From: an uncultured SAR86 cluster bacterium
GTDB lineage: Bacteria; Pseudomonadota; Gammaproteobacteria; Magnimaribacterales; AG-339-G14
DNA: 64,000 nt
NCBI GenBank assembly: GCA_902526045.1
Contig: CABZJI010000001.1
Location: 315,248 to 379,247 of the forward strand
Direction of reading: 5' to 3'
Within the stretch, counting starts at the first letter, position 1, and each line of letters begins with the position of its first letter. Both the position numbers and the translations under genes were made by a program. Under the pieces are notes generated by a model. The model ran no database searches and was not told the DNA's origin. It saw only the letters and a program-made list of their open reading frames with translations. Positions 20,094 through 33,902 of this stretch are shown here, piece by piece.

Positions 20094-20617
20094 TGAAGGG
20101 GCTTATTATTTACTCATCTGTAGACGGTCACACAAAAAAAATTTCAGAGAGAATATTATCAAAGCTTGATTCTAGTGATGATTACGAATTAATTTCGCTG
20201 GATGACCTATTAGATGAACACATTGAAAAGGCTGACAAAATTCTTGTAGGAGCAAGTATAAGATATGGTAAATATAGAAGAAATTTATTAGATTTTTTTA
20301 ATTCATACTCGGATGTTTTGATTAGAAAGAAAACAGCTTTTTTTAGCGTCAACGTAGTTGCAAGAAAGGAAGGAAAAAATAAGCCTAAAAATAATCCATA
20401 CTTAATAAAATTATTAAAAAAACTTTCCTTTAAGCCTGATCTCATTGAAGTTTTTGCAGGAGTGGTAGATTACCCTAAATACAACTTCTTTGATAAATAC
20501 ATAATTCTTTTTATTATGTTTTTAACTAAAGGTCCAAAGGATATAAGCAAAACTCATGAATTCACTGATTGGGATAAAGTTGATCTCTTTGCAAAACTTT
20601 TCTCAGACCTCAGGTAA
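20093..20617 (+). CDS. hemG: flavodoxin-like protoporphyrinogen IX dehydrogenase HemG
   Basis: ATG 20093 overlaps the hemF stop; GLIIYSSVDGHTKKI, VVARKEGKNKPKNNPY, FAGVVDYPKYNFFD..IMFLTKGP. Confidence 0.92.
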   Translation: MKGLIIYSSVDGHTKKISERILSKLDSSDDYELISLDDLLDEHIEKADKILVGASIRYGKYRRNLLDFFNSYSDVLIRKKTAFFSVNVVARKEGKNKPKNNPYLIKLLKKLSFKPDLIEVFAGVVDYPKYNFFDKYIILFIMFLTKGPKDISKTHEFTDWDKVDLFAKLFSDLR

Positions 20618-20647
20618 TATCTCCTAACTATCGTTTATAATATCCAT

Positions 20648-21127
20648 ATGCAAAGAGCGGTATATCCTGGGACTTTTGATCCTATGACTATGGGGCATGT
20701 AGATCTGGTAAAAAGAGCAAGTAAGCTTTTCGATTCAGTAATAATCGCTATTGCTTCCAGCGATTCTAAGAAACCTATGTTTACACTTGAAGAGAGGATT
20801 GCGATAGGAAATAAAATATTTGCTGATGATCCTAAGGTAGAAGTGGTTGGTTTTTCTGGTTTATTAGTTAACTTCGCCAAAGAAAATGATGCGAATATCT
20901 TGATCAGAGGCTTAAGGGTAGTAGCAGATTTTGAATACGAATTTCAATTAGCAAATATGAATAGAGCAATGAGCCCTGATATTGAGAGCGTTTTCCTCAC
21001 TCCTAAGGAAGAGTACTCTTACATTTCATCAAGTTTAGTAAAAGAAATTGCTACGATGGGGGGAGATGTAGATAGATTCGTTGATCCAGTGACTTTGGAA
21101 GCTCTTAATCAGAAGATTAATAATTAG
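20648..21127 (+). CDS. coaD: phosphopantetheine adenylyltransferase
   Basis: [56 protein letters not shown]. Confidence 0.97.
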   Translation: MQRAVYPGTFDPMTMGHVDLVKRASKLFDSVIIAIASSDSKKPMFTLEERIAIGNKIFADDPKVEVVGFSGLLVNFAKENDANILIRGLRVVADFEYEFQLANMNRAMSPDIESVFLTPKEEYSYISSSLVKEIATMGGDVDRFVDPVTLEALNQKINN

Positions 21128-21936
21128 CGCTGACAACTTGAGCAGAAGACCGTGCTTCTGTTGTTCATTCTAATTTCTTTAAGAATTTTTCCGCAGTTAA
21201 AGCAACTTTCGTTTCCTCTTCCGTATACTTTTAATTCAATCTTAAAATAACCAGGAACACTGTCAGGATTTAAATAATCTCTCAAAGTTGTCCCACCAGC
21301 CTTGATAGCTTTTTTTAATACTTTTTTTATCGATGTCACTAAGGAGCTGGCTTCATTTTTTGAAATTCTATAAGCCTTTTTTGTGGGTTTTATGTTTGAA
21401 TCAAATAAGGCTTCACACGCATAGATATTTCCTATGCCAACTACTACTTTTGAATTCATAATAAAAGTCTTAATAGGAACCTTTCTTCCTCTGGAAATTT
21501 TAAAAAGGTAGCTTTCATCAAAAGCATCGGACAGTGGCTCTGGTCCAAGTGATTTAATAAGGAAATGATTTTCAAAATCTTTAGTGTAATGAATTGAACC
21601 GAATCTTCTTGGATCTGTGTATCTGAGGATCATTCCATTCTCAAAACATAAATCCCAATGGTCGTGTTTCAGCGGTGCTATATTATTAGATAAGTATCGT
21701 AGGCTTCCAGACATGCCTAAATGAATCAGAAGATATTCTGAATCCAAACTAACAATTAAGTATTTCGCTCTTCTTGAAAGGGTAGAAACCCTTTTGGAAA
21801 TAAGTATTTTTGATAATTTTGATGAAACTGGCCAACGAAGATTTTTATTCCTTAATTCAAAGGTCTTTATCTGACTTTTTTCTAATTTAGGTTTTAGAGC
21901 CCTAACAGTAGTTTCAACTTCCGGTAATTCGGGCAT
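21124..21936 (-). CDS. mutM: formamidopyrimidine-DNA glycosylase
   Basis: [25 protein letters not shown]-terminal zinc finger CFNCG...CSSCQR. Confidence 0.97.
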   Translation of the reverse strand: MPELPEVETTVRALKPKLEKSQIKTFELRNKNLRWPVSSKLSKILISKRVSTLSRRAKYLIVSLDSEYLLIHLGMSGSLRYLSNNIAPLKHDHWDLCFENGMILRYTDPRRFGSIHYTKDFENHFLIKSLGPEPLSDAFDESYLFKISRGRKVPIKTFIMNSKVVVGIGNIYACEALFDSNIKPTKKAYRISKNEASSLVTSIKKVLKKAIKAGGTTLRDYLNPDSVPGYFKIELKVYGRGNESCFNCGKILKEIRMNNRSTVFCSSCQR

Positions 21937-21939
21937 GAA

Positions 21940-23253
21940 TCAATTCATAAATTCATCTAGGTTGTAGAGATCTTGCGGAGAAAGAGTCCCAGCAGAAAGT
22001 TTCAGACCAAAATCAGATAGGATGAAGTCGTATTTAGCAGATGCATAATCTCTCTCGGCCGCAAAAACATTTCTTTGCGCATTTAAAAGATCAATAATAT
22101 TTCTTGTATTTGCCTCAAAACCATATTCTGTAGCTATCAAAGCAGATTCAGCTGATTTAAATGCTTGCTCTCGCGCTTGAACATTAGCCTTTGCTGTTAA
22201 TAAAGATGAATGTTTTGATTTTATGTCTTGGATAACACTTCTTGTTGTGAATTTACTTTGCTCTTTTGCTTTATCATAATTTGCATATGCTTCTCTTCTC
22301 TTTGAATGAGCAATACCTCCTGCTACTAGAGGCCAGCTAAACTGTATAGAATAGTTATTAGATTCAGTTTCTATACCTAAAAGAGGATTTTCAATAAAAC
22401 CACCAAACCTTCCTTGATAAGAAGTACTACTATTGAGGGTACCAACTAAATCGATATTAGGAATGTGACCACCAATGCTAGCCTTTGCATTATTTTGAGC
22501 AGACCTTTCAAAAAGCTTAGCTGTCTTAAGTACATTGCTATTAATTAGACCAATTCTTACCCATTCATTTTGATCTTCAACAAGTACTTTCCCAAATGGA
22601 TAGTCTATTAAATCTGATATCTCAGGAGCTTCATTAACTAGGGCTATTAGAATTTCTCTAGCAACCTCTAGTTGACCTTCAGAAGCAATTTTGGCGACTC
22701 TGGACAAATCATAGAACGCTTGAGTTTCTTGAAAATCTGTAATGGGAGATATATTTTCTTCAAATAATCGTTTCGCTCTGTCTAATTGTTTTTTAAGTGC
22801 CTCCTCTTCAGATATAGCTGTTTCGAGATTATTTTGTGCTTTTAATAATCCAAAATAAGCTTGAGCAACCCTAAAGATCATTTGTTGCTGAGATAATAGA
22901 AATTCCGCTGCAGCACTCTCACTTAAAGCTTTACCGCTAGCAAATTGAAACCATCTATCTACTCTAACTATTGGCTGACTTAATCTTAGAGAATAACCAA
23001 ATGAGTTGTATTCATCTGTCTTATTGCTATCAATGAAACTATTGTTCCAAGCGGTTGATGCAGTAGTAGTGATAGACGGTAAAAGTCCAGCTAGAGCCTG
23101 TTCCTTGATTTCTTTATTAGCCCGAAAAGTTGCCTCTGCTATTTTCAACTGAGGGTCTTCTTCTAAAGCAATTTCATATATTTCAGATAGAGTTTTACCT
23201 ATAACAGATGGAGTTAGAAATGTAATCAAAAAAGAAAAGATAAAAATTTTCAT
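21940..23253 (-). CDS. tolC: TolC-family outer membrane efflux protein
   Basis: Start refined to MKIFIFSFLITFL (ORF track starts at 23295); TLSEIYEIALEEDPQLKIAEA, NNAKASIGGHIPNIDLVGTL, YGFEANTRNIIDLLNAQRNVFAAERDYA. Confidence 0.9.
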   Translation of the reverse strand: MKIFIFSFLITFLTPSVIGKTLSEIYEIALEEDPQLKIAEATFRANKEIKEQALAGLLPSITTTASTAWNNSFIDSNKTDEYNSFGYSLRLSQPIVRVDRWFQFASGKALSESAAAEFLLSQQQMIFRVAQAYFGLLKAQNNLETAISEEEALKKQLDRAKRLFEENISPITDFQETQAFYDLSRVAKIASEGQLEVAREILIALVNEAPEISDLIDYPFGKVLVEDQNEWVRIGLINSNVLKTAKLFERSAQNNAKASIGGHIPNIDLVGTLNSSTSYQGRFGGFIENPLLGIETESNNYSIQFSWPLVAGGIAHSKRREAYANYDKAKEQSKFTTRSVIQDIKSKHSSLLTAKANVQAREQAFKSAESALIATEYGFEANTRNIIDLLNAQRNVFAAERDYASAKYDFILSDFGLKLSAGTLSPQDLYNLDEFMN

Positions 23254-23332
23254 GTTAAGAATATCTAGATATTTTTTTTTAAAAGTTAGCTTCATAATAA
23301 TTTTTTGTGGGGCATTATGCTATAAAATATAG

Positions 23333-25099
<1,767 letters not shown>

Positions 25100-25111
25100 A
25101 CACAAACAATA

Positions 25112-26998
25112 GTGGTGAAGGAGTATACATCCGAATCAATTGAGGTGCTCTCTGGTCTTGAGCCCGTCAGAAAAAGACCGGGAATGTACACAGATACTTC
25201 CAATCCAAATCACCTAATAGCAGAAGTAGTCGATAATAGCGTAGATGAAGCACTTGCTGGACATGCTAAACAAATATCAGTTCTTCTTTTAAAAGATGGA
25301 TCTATTACAGTTGAAGATGATGGCAGGGGCATGCCAGTAGACATTCATCCAGAAGAAAAGGTTCCAGGCGTTGAATTAATTTTTACTAGGTTGCACGCTG
25401 GCGCAAAATTTACTAACAAGGATTACACCTTCTCGGGAGGGCTTCATGGCGTTGGAGTTTCCGTTGTTAATGCATTGTCCAAAAAACTAAATGCCGAAAT
25501 CAAAAGAGATGGAAAAAAACACGAAATTCAATTTAAAGGCGGTGAAATCTCTAAACCACTCAAAGTAGTTGATTCTGTTGGGCAAAGGAATACCGGTACT
25601 AAGATTACCTTTTACCCTGATGAAGCATTTCTCGACACCACAAAAATATCAGTAAAAAATTTAAAGTATTCCCTGAAGGCAAAAGCTGTTCTTTGTTCAG
25701 GTTTGACCATAAATTTCACAGATAAGATTGCTAATGAAAAAGAGACGTGGTGTTTTGTCGATGGCTTGGGAGATTATTTAAAAAAGACCCTTGATTCAGA
25801 ATTATTACCCAGTGATCCAATAGAAGGAGAATTTTCTGACGGAGAACAAGGTCTCAGTTGGGCTGTTGCTTGGTCAAATAAAATTCTTACGGAAAGTTAT
25901 GTCAATTTAATACCTACTATCGAAGGAGGAACTCATGAAGCAGGACTAAGGTCTGGTATTACTGAATCCATAAGAGAGTTTTGTTCACTAAGAAACTTAA
26001 TTCCGAAAGGAATCAAATTGACTCAGGAAGATGTCATGAAAGATTGTTCATTTATTTTATCTGCAAAGATAAAGGATCCACAGTTTACTGGGCAAACGAA
26101 AGAAAAGTTATCTTCTAAAGATTTTCAGGCCACTGCTACCTCAATAATTAAAGATGCTTTTTCATTATGGTTGAATCAAGAAACAGAGGCAGCAGAAAAA
26201 ATTGCTCTGCTTAGCATTGATAACGCTCAAGAAAGGTCAAAGCAAGTAAAAAAAGTAGAAAGAAAGAAAATTACAAAAGGACCAACTTTGCCGGGAAAAC
26301 TTACAGATTGTGTTTCCACAGATGATGATGAAACTGAGCTTTTCTTAGTTGAGGGAGAGTCAGCAGGAGGATCAGCCAAGCAAGCTAGAGATAGAAACTT
26401 TCAGGCAGTAATGTCATTAAAAGGAAAGATATTAAATACTTGGGAAGTTGATACAGGTTCCATAACTCAGTCTCAAGAGGTAAAAGATATCTCTCTCGCT
26501 CTTGGTTTAGAGCCAGGATGTAATGATTTAAATGGTCTTCGTTATGGGAAAGTTTGTATCCTTGCTGATGCCGATTCTGATGGTGCACATATAGCAACAC
26601 TATTGTGTGCTTTATTTTTAAGACATTTTAGACCTCTTGTTGAGGCTGGAAAAGTCTTTGTCGCGCAACCTCCTCTGTATAGAGTTGACCAAGGGAAAGA
26701 AGTTTTTTATGCCCTTGATGACGAAGAAAAAGATGATTTGGTGAAACAGTTAGGCAAAAAAAATAAATCAAAGAAAATTGAAGTACAAAGATTCAAAGGT
26801 TTAGGAGAAATGAACCCAGGCCAGCTAAGAGAAACTACTATGATTAAAGACTCAAGAAAACTTGTAAAATTAACACTAGATCAGCCTACAAAATCAATAT
26901 CTATGATGGATATGTTGCTCTCAAAAAAAAGAGCATCAGATAGAAAAATATGGTTAGAGGATAAAGGAAATCTAGCTACTTTAAGTAAAGGAGAATGA
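25112..26998 (+). CDS. parE: DNA topoisomerase IV subunit B
   Basis: GHKL ATPase: [56 protein letters not shown]; paired with parC. Confidence 0.95.
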   Translation: MVKEYTSESIEVLSGLEPVRKRPGMYTDTSNPNHLIAEVVDNSVDEALAGHAKQISVLLLKDGSITVEDDGRGMPVDIHPEEKVPGVELIFTRLHAGAKFTNKDYTFSGGLHGVGVSVVNALSKKLNAEIKRDGKKHEIQFKGGEISKPLKVVDSVGQRNTGTKITFYPDEAFLDTTKISVKNLKYSLKAKAVLCSGLTINFTDKIANEKETWCFVDGLGDYLKKTLDSELLPSDPIEGEFSDGEQGLSWAVAWSNKILTESYVNLIPTIEGGTHEAGLRSGITESIREFCSLRNLIPKGIKLTQEDVMKDCSFILSAKIKDPQFTGQTKEKLSSKDFQATATSIIKDAFSLWLNQETEAAEKIALLSIDNAQERSKQVKKVERKKITKGPTLPGKLTDCVSTDDDETELFLVEGESAGGSAKQARDRNFQAVMSLKGKILNTWEVDTGSITQSQEVKDISLALGLEPGCNDLNGLRYGKVCILADADSDGAHIATLLCALFLRHFRPLVEAGKVFVAQPPLYRVDQGKEVFYALDDEEKDDLVKQLGKKNKSKKIEVQRFKGLGEMNPGQLRETTMIKDSRKLVKLTLDQPTKSISMMDMLLSKKRASDRKIWLEDKGNLATLSKGE

Positions 26999-29223
26999 GC
27001 AAAGAAAGTGATCTACCATTTTTCAATTACGCTGAAAAGGCGTACTTGGAATATTCTATGTACGTCATTCTTGATAGGGCATTACCTTTTATAGGCGATG
27101 GGTTAAAGCCAGTTCAAAGAAGGATTATTTATGCAATGTCTGAATTAGGACTTAAATCCAGCTCTAAGTTTAAAAAAAGTGCCAGAACTGTGGGAGATGT
27201 AATAGGTAAATTTCATCCGCACGGTGACTCTGCAGCCTACGAAGCAATGGTTTTGTTAGCTCAAAGCTTTTCTACCAGATATCCATTGTTAGAAGGACAG
27301 GGAAATTGGGGATCTTTAGACGATCCAAAAAGTTTTGCTGCTATGAGATATACGGAATGTAGGTTGTCTGCTTATGCTCAATCACTTCTTGAAGAGGCAG
27401 CACAAGGAACGGTTGACTGGATACCAAATTTTGATGGAACTTTAATTGAACCAAAATTTCTTCCGGATAGACTTCCAAATGTTTTATTAAATGGTGCTTC
27501 TGGAATTGCAGTTGGGATGGCAACAGATATACCGCCGCATAATCTAAAAGAAATTGTTAATGGTGTGATTGCTTTGATTGATAGTCCAAAACTTTCAAAT
27601 GAAGAATTGATGAAAGATATTTCAGCGCCAGACTATCCTACCTCGGCTCAGATTATGAACTCCGAAGATGAGGTTTTAGAAATATATGAGACTGGAAAAG
27701 GAGCCATTACTTTAAGATCAACATTTGAAATAGAGGATGGAAATATCGTCATTAATTCTCTTCCATACCAAGTCTCTTCAATGAAAGCAATTGAACAAAT
27801 TGCTGCACAGATTGATTCTAAAAAGCTTTCAATGATTGAAGATATAAGAGATGAAGGAGACGAACATAATCCCGTACGAATTGTAATTGTCCCTAGATCA
27901 AATCGTGTAGATAAGGAAGCGTTAATGTCTCACTTATTTGCTACAACTGAGCTTCAAAAAAATACGCGCGTTAACATGAATGCTATTGGCCTTGATGGAA
28001 AGCCCAGAGTATTTGACCTCAAGGGAATTCTAAAGGAATGGATTAAGTTCAGAACAGAGACTGTAAAAAGGCGAATACAACATAGGCTTGATTGGGTTGA
28101 TGACAGACTTCATATCTTAAAAGGTCTCCTGATAGCCTATTTAAATCTTGAGGAAATAATAAATATCATCAGAAACCAAGACGATCCAAAAAAGACTTTA
28201 ATGAAAAAATTTAAACTTTCAGATCTTCAAGCTAATGCAATTTTGGATATACGTCTTAGACAATTAGCTAAACTTGAAGAAATTTCTATAAAAACTGAAC
28301 AAGAGGATCTAGCCTCAGAAAAGAAGGAGTTGGAAGCATACCTAAAATCATCATCTCGGCTGAAAACTCTTATTAAAAGAGAGCTTAAAGCTGATGCAGA
28401 AGAATATGGCGATGAACGAAAAAGTTTTTATGGAGAAGGATTTTCAGCAAAAGCGTTTGATGAGTTAGATCTTATTTCTAATGATCCTATGACGGTCGTT
28501 TTATCAGAAAAAGGATGGATTAGAGCAGCTAAAGGACACGACATTGATCCTGAAAGCTTGCAATACAGGGAAGGTGATAGTTTTCTTTCAGCAAGTAAAG
28601 GCAGAAATAGTGAATCTGTGGTGATCATTGATAATTCAGGAAAATCTTACTCTTTACCTATTCATAAATTACCATCCGCCAGAGGCCAAGGTGAACCGGT
28701 TTCAGGAAAAATTAATGCTCCGTCTGGATCAAGTTTTATGGGTGTTATTGCCGGTTCAGCTGATCAAAAGCTACTTTTAATTTCAGATCTTGGATATGGT
28801 TTCTTAACTAAAGTTGAAGATATTTTTACAAAAAATAGATCCGGTAAATCAGCTTTAAATGTTAAAGATGCGAATCCTATCAAACCTGTTGAGATAAGAG
28901 AAACTGATCAGAGAATTGCTCTTGTTACAGCTGCAGGAAAATTATTAGTAATTAATATTGAGGATATTCCCGTATTAGCCAGAGGAAAGGGAAATAAATT
29001 AATTGGAATTGATAAGAAACTTTATGCTTCCGAAGAAGATAAAGTTATTTTTGCCAATGCTCTTGGCGAAAATGACTCCCTAAAAATATTTAGTGGTAAG
29101 CAACACTTTGAAATAAAATCAAAAGACTTAAATAACTTTTTTGGTGCGAGAGGGAGAAAGGGAAATTTTCTTCCAAAAGGCTTTAGAAAAATCAATAGGA
29201 CAGAAAGTATCTTAAAGGACTAG
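26995..29223 (+). CDS. parC: DNA topoisomerase IV subunit A
   Basis: [48 protein letters not shown]. Confidence 0.95.
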   Translation: MSKESDLPFFNYAEKAYLEYSMYVILDRALPFIGDGLKPVQRRIIYAMSELGLKSSSKFKKSARTVGDVIGKFHPHGDSAAYEAMVLLAQSFSTRYPLLEGQGNWGSLDDPKSFAAMRYTECRLSAYAQSLLEEAAQGTVDWIPNFDGTLIEPKFLPDRLPNVLLNGASGIAVGMATDIPPHNLKEIVNGVIALIDSPKLSNEELMKDISAPDYPTSAQIMNSEDEVLEIYETGKGAITLRSTFEIEDGNIVINSLPYQVSSMKAIEQIAAQIDSKKLSMIEDIRDEGDEHNPVRIVIVPRSNRVDKEALMSHLFATTELQKNTRVNMNAIGLDGKPRVFDLKGILKEWIKFRTETVKRRIQHRLDWVDDRLHILKGLLIAYLNLEEIINIIRNQDDPKKTLMKKFKLSDLQANAILDIRLRQLAKLEEISIKTEQEDLASEKKELEAYLKSSSRLKTLIKRELKADAEEYGDERKSFYGEGFSAKAFDELDLISNDPMTVVLSEKGWIRAAKGHDIDPESLQYREGDSFLSASKGRNSESVVIIDNSGKSYSLPIHKLPSARGQGEPVSGKINAPSGSSFMGVIAGSADQKLLLISDLGYGFLTKVEDIFTKNRSGKSALNVKDANPIKPVEIRETDQRIALVTAAGKLLVINIEDIPVLARGKGNKLIGIDKKLYASEEDKVIFANALGENDSLKIFSGKQHFEIKSKDLNNFFGARGRKGNFLPKGFRKINRTESILKD

Positions 29224-30410
29224 TAAAAAGATTTAGTTACTTTTTCTAGTTTTGAAAATCCTTCTTCTATCTCCTGGTCGCTAATAATCAGAGAAGGCGC
29301 AAATCTTAAAGTGCTTTCACCATTTGCTGACACCAAAAGAAGACCTTCCTCATAACTTCTAGCTAAGAATTCTTTTGAAGTTACTTGCTTCATATCAGCA
29401 GCAATCCACAAACCTGCAGATCTAATATCTGTAAAAAAATCATACTTCTTAGATAAGTTTTGCAAATTATTAATAAACTTAATGGTTTTTTCCATTACTC
29501 CAGATAATAATTTTTTGTCATCAACGATATCAATTAATTTTGAGGCAACAGCACAAGAGACTGGATTACCTCCAAATGTGCTTCCGTGAGTTCCGGGCTG
29601 CATACAATTAGCAATATCAGATGTAGTAATTGTTGCAGCAATAGGCAAACCACCTCCAAGCCCTTTCGCTAATGTAAGTATGTCTGGCGTCACTCCGTAA
29701 CCTTGATAAGCAAATAAAGTTCCTGTTCTACCAATTCCGCTTTGAACTTCATCAAAAATAAGAAGAATATTATTTTCACTGCAAATATTTCTGACCACCT
29801 CAATGAAATCATTTTGTGCACTGATGACTCCCGCTTCACCTTGAATTAGTTCAACTATTATTGCTGCAGTTTTGTTAGATATTTTCTTCTTAACATCTTC
29901 AATATTATTGAATTCAGCTTTTATAAATCCTTCTGGTAATGGACCAAAGCCAGTTTGATGAAATTCTGAATCTCCTAAAGTTATATTTGCAAGAGATCTT
30001 CCATGAAATGAATTCGTAAAAGATAAGATCTCAAATTTTTCATCATCACCTTTTTCAAAAAAATATTTTCTAGCTAATTTAATTGCAGCTTCATTTGCTT
30101 CATTACCCGAGTTGCTAAAAAGAACCTTGTCAGCAAAACTTTTTGAAGCTATTTTTTGACCTAGTTCTTTTGCAGGTTTGCTTAGAAGATAATTACTTAC
30201 ATGCCAAAGTTTTTTTGATTGTTCTTCCATGGATTTAATGAGATCAGGATGACAATGGCCCAAAGAAGTAACTGCTATACCTCCACCAAAATCAATATAC
30301 TCTTTTCCATTTTCATCCCAAAGTCTTGAACCTGAAGCTTTCTCTGGAACCAAGTCTGGAAAGGAATAATTTGGCATCATTGCCGATCTATTATTAGAAC
30401 TAATATCCAT
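29220..30410 (-). CDS. argD: acetylornithine/N-succinyldiaminopimelate aminotransferase-like class III aminotransferase
   Basis: [56 protein letters not shown]. Confidence 0.87.
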   Translation of the reverse strand: MDISSNNRSAMMPNYSFPDLVPEKASGSRLWDENGKEYIDFGGGIAVTSLGHCHPDLIKSMEEQSKKLWHVSNYLLSKPAKELGQKIASKSFADKVLFSNSGNEANEAAIKLARKYFFEKGDDEKFEILSFTNSFHGRSLANITLGDSEFHQTGFGPLPEGFIKAEFNNIEDVKKKISNKTAAIIVELIQGEAGVISAQNDFIEVVRNICSENNILLIFDEVQSGIGRTGTLFAYQGYGVTPDILTLAKGLGGGLPIAATITTSDIANCMQPGTHGSTFGGNPVSCAVASKLIDIVDDKKLLSGVMEKTIKFINNLQNLSKKYDFFTDIRSAGLWIAADMKQVTSKEFLARSYEEGLLLVSANGESTLRFAPSLIISDQEIEEGFSKLEKVTKSFY

Positions 30411-30480
30411 TTATAAATTTATTTTTAATTAAAATTGGCATAATTGTAAGCCTTAATAAGTAATATTCAATTTAACTCTT

Positions 30481-30981
30481 ATGATTATTTCTGAAAAGAT
30501 TGATGCTAATAACAGTTTTCAAATAACGCTTTCCCCAAATAATTCATTATCTTGGGGTGGTAATCTGTTATTTTTGTTTTTCGTTTCATTTCCAATTTTA
30601 GTTATAGCCATAACTTTTGCCGTTGCGGGCGCACCGATTATCTTGCCTTTTGCCGGGCTAGAAATTCTAGTGGTTACAATAGCTATTTGGTACATATCCA
30701 AAAGAAATAATAGACAAGAAGTTATAAAACTTTCTTTTGATAAATTAATAATTGAAAAAGGTATTAAAAAACCTGAAATATTTAAAGAATTGATACGACA
30801 GTGGTCATATGTATTTATCGAAAGACCATCTCATCGATGGTACCCATTACAGATTGTTATTTCATCAAAAGGAGAGAAGATTCCTGTTGGCGAATTTTTA
30901 ACAGATGAAGAAAAAGAAGAATTAATCGAAATGCTTCAGTCGCACATCGAAGATTTGCGCGTGAAAGAATTTAAAAACTAG
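30481..30981 (+). CDS. DUF2244-like membrane protein
   Basis: SPNNSLSWGGNLLFLFFVSF, two TM segments, RQWSYVFIERPSHRWYPLQIVISSKGEKIPVGEFLTDEEKEEL. Confidence 0.75.
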   Translation: MIISEKIDANNSFQITLSPNNSLSWGGNLLFLFFVSFPILVIAITFAVAGAPIILPFAGLEILVVTIAIWYISKRNNRQEVIKLSFDKLIIEKGIKKPEIFKELIRQWSYVFIERPSHRWYPLQIVISSKGEKIPVGEFLTDEEKEELIEMLQSHIEDLRVKEFKN

Positions 30982-32141
30982 TTTCTCTGATTAAATCTTC
31001 TGCCGATCATTGCTGATGCAATGTTTATCTTTTGGATATCGATTGTTCCTCCGGCGATGCCCCAGCCAAATGCATCTCTTACTCTTCTTTCCATTCCGTA
31101 TTCTTTGTTATAACCGTAACCACCCATTAATTGCATGGCTGTTGTTGTTACCTCTCTAGATATTTCATTGGAAAAACATTTTGCAGTGCTTGATTCAAGA
31201 ATATCAGGTAAACCATTTTGAGCATTAAAAGCTGCCTTATGAATAAGAAGTCTTGAAGCTTCAACTTTCATTAACATGTCGGCAAGCTTGATTTGCACCG
31301 CTTGAAAATCAACTAAAGGCTTCCCAAATTGTTCTCTTTCTTGAACATAATTTGTTACGTATTCTAAAGCTGCAGATGCCTGAGCAAGAGCCATTGTGGC
31401 ATTTCCACATCTCTCGAGATCAAAAGTTTCCATGAGCTTTTTAAATCCATCCTCAGGTTCTACTAATAGATTTTCAATAGGAACTTCAACATTATCAAAA
31501 TATATATCCGCAGAAGGAATACCTCTAAAGCCCATCAATGACTCGCTATTTCCAAAGGTTAGTCCATCTCTCTCGAGCTCGACATACACCGCACCGATTC
31601 CTTTTGCAGCAGGAGCATCCGACATTCTTGCGTAAACAACATAGCCATCCGAGTGACCCGCACCAGAACACCATCTTTTGGTTCCATTAATAAGAATTTT
31701 GTTACCTTTGATTTCTGCCTTCGTTTTTAAATCTGACAATGCTGTGCCAGCCCCCGGCTCTGACATGCTCACAGCAACAACCTTTTCTCCTTTACATACT
31801 GCTGGAAGAATTTTTTCTTTTAGTTCAGGAGTTCCAAAATGTTGAATAGATTTTATTGGACCTGCATTAGCTTCAAAAACAGGCCATCCTATTGCAGACG
31901 AAATCTTTCCAAATTCTTCTAAAATAATTAAAGCTTCAAGATTACCTAGTCCTTGCCCGCCGTATTCCTCAGGAGTATTGATGCCAAGAAATCCCATTTC
32001 ACCTATTCTGGCTAAAACTTCTTTTGGCACAGGACTGCCTGAATCTTCTAATTCTACGGCAATGCCAGTTAATTCATTCTGAGCAAAATTTCTCGCAGCT
32101 TCTTTAAGCTCAATTTGTTCTTCAGTTAAATTAAAATCCAT
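30978..32141 (-). CDS. acyl-CoA dehydrogenase family protein
   Basis: VAVSMSEPGAGTALSDLKTKA, FGKPLVDFQAVQIKLADM, AMQLMGGYGYNKEYGMERRVRDA. Confidence 0.93.
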   Translation of the reverse strand: MDFNLTEEQIELKEAARNFAQNELTGIAVELEDSGSPVPKEVLARIGEMGFLGINTPEEYGGQGLGNLEALIILEEFGKISSAIGWPVFEANAGPIKSIQHFGTPELKEKILPAVCKGEKVVAVSMSEPGAGTALSDLKTKAEIKGNKILINGTKRWCSGAGHSDGYVVYARMSDAPAAKGIGAVYVELERDGLTFGNSESLMGFRGIPSADIYFDNVEVPIENLLVEPEDGFKKLMETFDLERCGNATMALAQASAALEYVTNYVQEREQFGKPLVDFQAVQIKLADMLMKVEASRLLIHKAAFNAQNGLPDILESSTAKCFSNEISREVTTTAMQLMGGYGYNKEYGMERRVRDAFGWGIAGGTIDIQKINIASAMIGRRFNQRN

Positions 32142-32179
32142 ATAAATTTCCTCTAATTTTTAAGGTTAAAATAGTTTAT

Positions 32180-32599
32180 ATGAGTTCAAATAAAAATTCC
32201 TATCCTATTCCCGATGGATATAAAGAAATTGAGTTTCAGACAGAACATCACATTGACCACATAGGTAAGGGATTTCATAAAAAAGATGCTGAAGGAAATC
32301 TAATTATGGCTTTTTATGTGAAGCCTGAAAACGGTAATTCTGGTGGAGTCGCTCACGGTGGAATGTTGATGAGTATTGCAGATTATTCTTTGTGCTCAGC
32401 TGCTATGGAATCAAGAGAGAAATATGTAGCAACAATTAGTTTTAGATCAGAATTCATATCTGGAGCAAAAATAGGAACATTATTGGAAGTTCATACCAAA
32501 ATTTCAAAACATACCAAATCTTTAGTATTTGGTGGTGGAATAATAATGTCAGAAGAAAAAAAGATTATGAACTTTTCAGGCGTGGTAAAAAAAATATAA
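32180..32599 (+). CDS. PaaI-like hotdog-fold thioesterase
   Basis: NSGGVAHGGMLMSIADYSLCSAA...ISFRSEFISGAKIG. Confidence 0.8.
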   Translation: MSSNKNSYPIPDGYKEIEFQTEHHIDHIGKGFHKKDAEGNLIMAFYVKPENGNSGGVAHGGMLMSIADYSLCSAAMESREKYVATISFRSEFISGAKIGTLLEVHTKISKHTKSLVFGGGIIMSEEKKIMNFSGVVKKI

Positions 32600-32609
32600 A
32601 TATAAAAAA

Positions 32610-33851
32610 TTAAGTTAACTTCTTTATAAGAACATTTTTTAATTGAGCTACAACAGGAATTCCATTTTTAAATTCTATTGGAGTTTCTCCTTGAATAAGG
32701 GGAGATAGGTAATCTATTCCTTTACTTGTTATCATGAAACCATCTTTCGAGATATAGCCTTTGGGAAGAGTTTTCTCTACATTTGCAACTTTACTTAGTG
32801 AGGCTGATTCTATTTTCCACTTGTAAGGTTTATTGCTTAATCTCTTGATGATAGGCATAACTGCATTTTTTCCAGCTAGAGCGAATTCAACTGCTTTTTT
32901 ACCTACAGCATAAGCTTGATCAAGGTCTGTTTTCGACGAAATATGTCTTGCTGATCTTTGAAGGTAATCTGACACCGCCCAATGATTTTTAAGGCCGATA
33001 GAAGAAATCATTTGTGCCAACACAGGAGCAACTCCTCCTAATTGCTTATGACCAAATGCATCGCTTTGACCTGAATCAGCTAAAAAAATTCCGTTTTTGT
33101 ATCTTGTCCCTTCAGAAGCCACCACAACACAAAAGCCTTCACTAGCAATTGTCTTTTTAACTTTATCGATAAATTTCTTTTTCGCAAAAGGAACTTCTGG
33201 CATAAGAATGATATGTGGAGGGTCGGTTTCATTTTTTGAGGCTAAGGCTGATGCTGCAGCAATCCAACCCGCATGCCTTCCCATAACCTCTAGGATAAAT
33301 ACCTTCGTGGAAGTTTCTGACATGCTTTTGACATCTAAACCTGCCTCAAGCGTTGATGTCGCAACGTATTTTGCAACAGAACCAAAACCTGGAGAACAAT
33401 CAGTTATCGGCAGGTCGTTATCGACAGTTTTTGGAATTCCAATACAAGTTAAAGGTATTTTGAGTTCCTTGGCCATCTTTGAAACCTTAAAAGTTGTATC
33501 CTGACTATCTCCGCCACCGTTATAAAAAAAGTACTTAATATTGTGGGCTTTAAAAACCTCAAATAACCTGAGGTATTCTTTCTTTTGCTTTACTGGATCC
33601 TGAAGTTTGAATCGACAAGAACCGAAAGCTCCCCCAGGGGTTTGCCTGAGTTTGGCAATCTCAGACTTCTTTTCCTTAGATGAATCGAATAATTCTTCAT
33701 TCAATGCTCCTAAGATCCCATTTTTACCGCATAGAACTTTATTTATTCTCGAGGATTTATTTGCTGTTTCAATTACACCACAAGCTGAGGCATTAATAAC
33801 TGACGTCACTCCGCCTGATTGAGCATAAAAGGCATTTGCGGTCTTATTCAT
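32610..33851 (-). CDS. phosphofructokinase, probably pyrophosphate-dependent
   Basis: YNGGGDSQDTTFKVSKMAKELKIPLTCIGIPKTVDNDLPITDCSPGFGSVAKY, MGRHAGWIAAASALA. Confidence 0.87.
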   Translation of the reverse strand: MNKTANAFYAQSGGVTSVINASACGVIETANKSSRINKVLCGKNGILGALNEELFDSSKEKKSEIAKLRQTPGGAFGSCRFKLQDPVKQKKEYLRLFEVFKAHNIKYFFYNGGGDSQDTTFKVSKMAKELKIPLTCIGIPKTVDNDLPITDCSPGFGSVAKYVATSTLEAGLDVKSMSETSTKVFILEVMGRHAGWIAAASALASKNETDPPHIILMPEVPFAKKKFIDKVKKTIASEGFCVVVASEGTRYKNGIFLADSGQSDAFGHKQLGGVAPVLAQMISSIGLKNHWAVSDYLQRSARHISSKTDLDQAYAVGKKAVEFALAGKNAVMPIIKRLSNKPYKWKIESASLSKVANVEKTLPKGYISKDGFMITSKGIDYLSPLIQGETPIEFKNGIPVVAQLKNVLIKKLT

Positions 33852-33902
33852 AGAAATATGTTACTGAAAAACTATTGATTTGGGAAAGGGTATAATTTCT
33901 TA

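Noticed and set aside
33097-33504. 135-aa plus-strand ORF antisense to the phosphofructokinase
   Set aside because: Shadow ORF within a confident gene; no RBS or recognisable domain.
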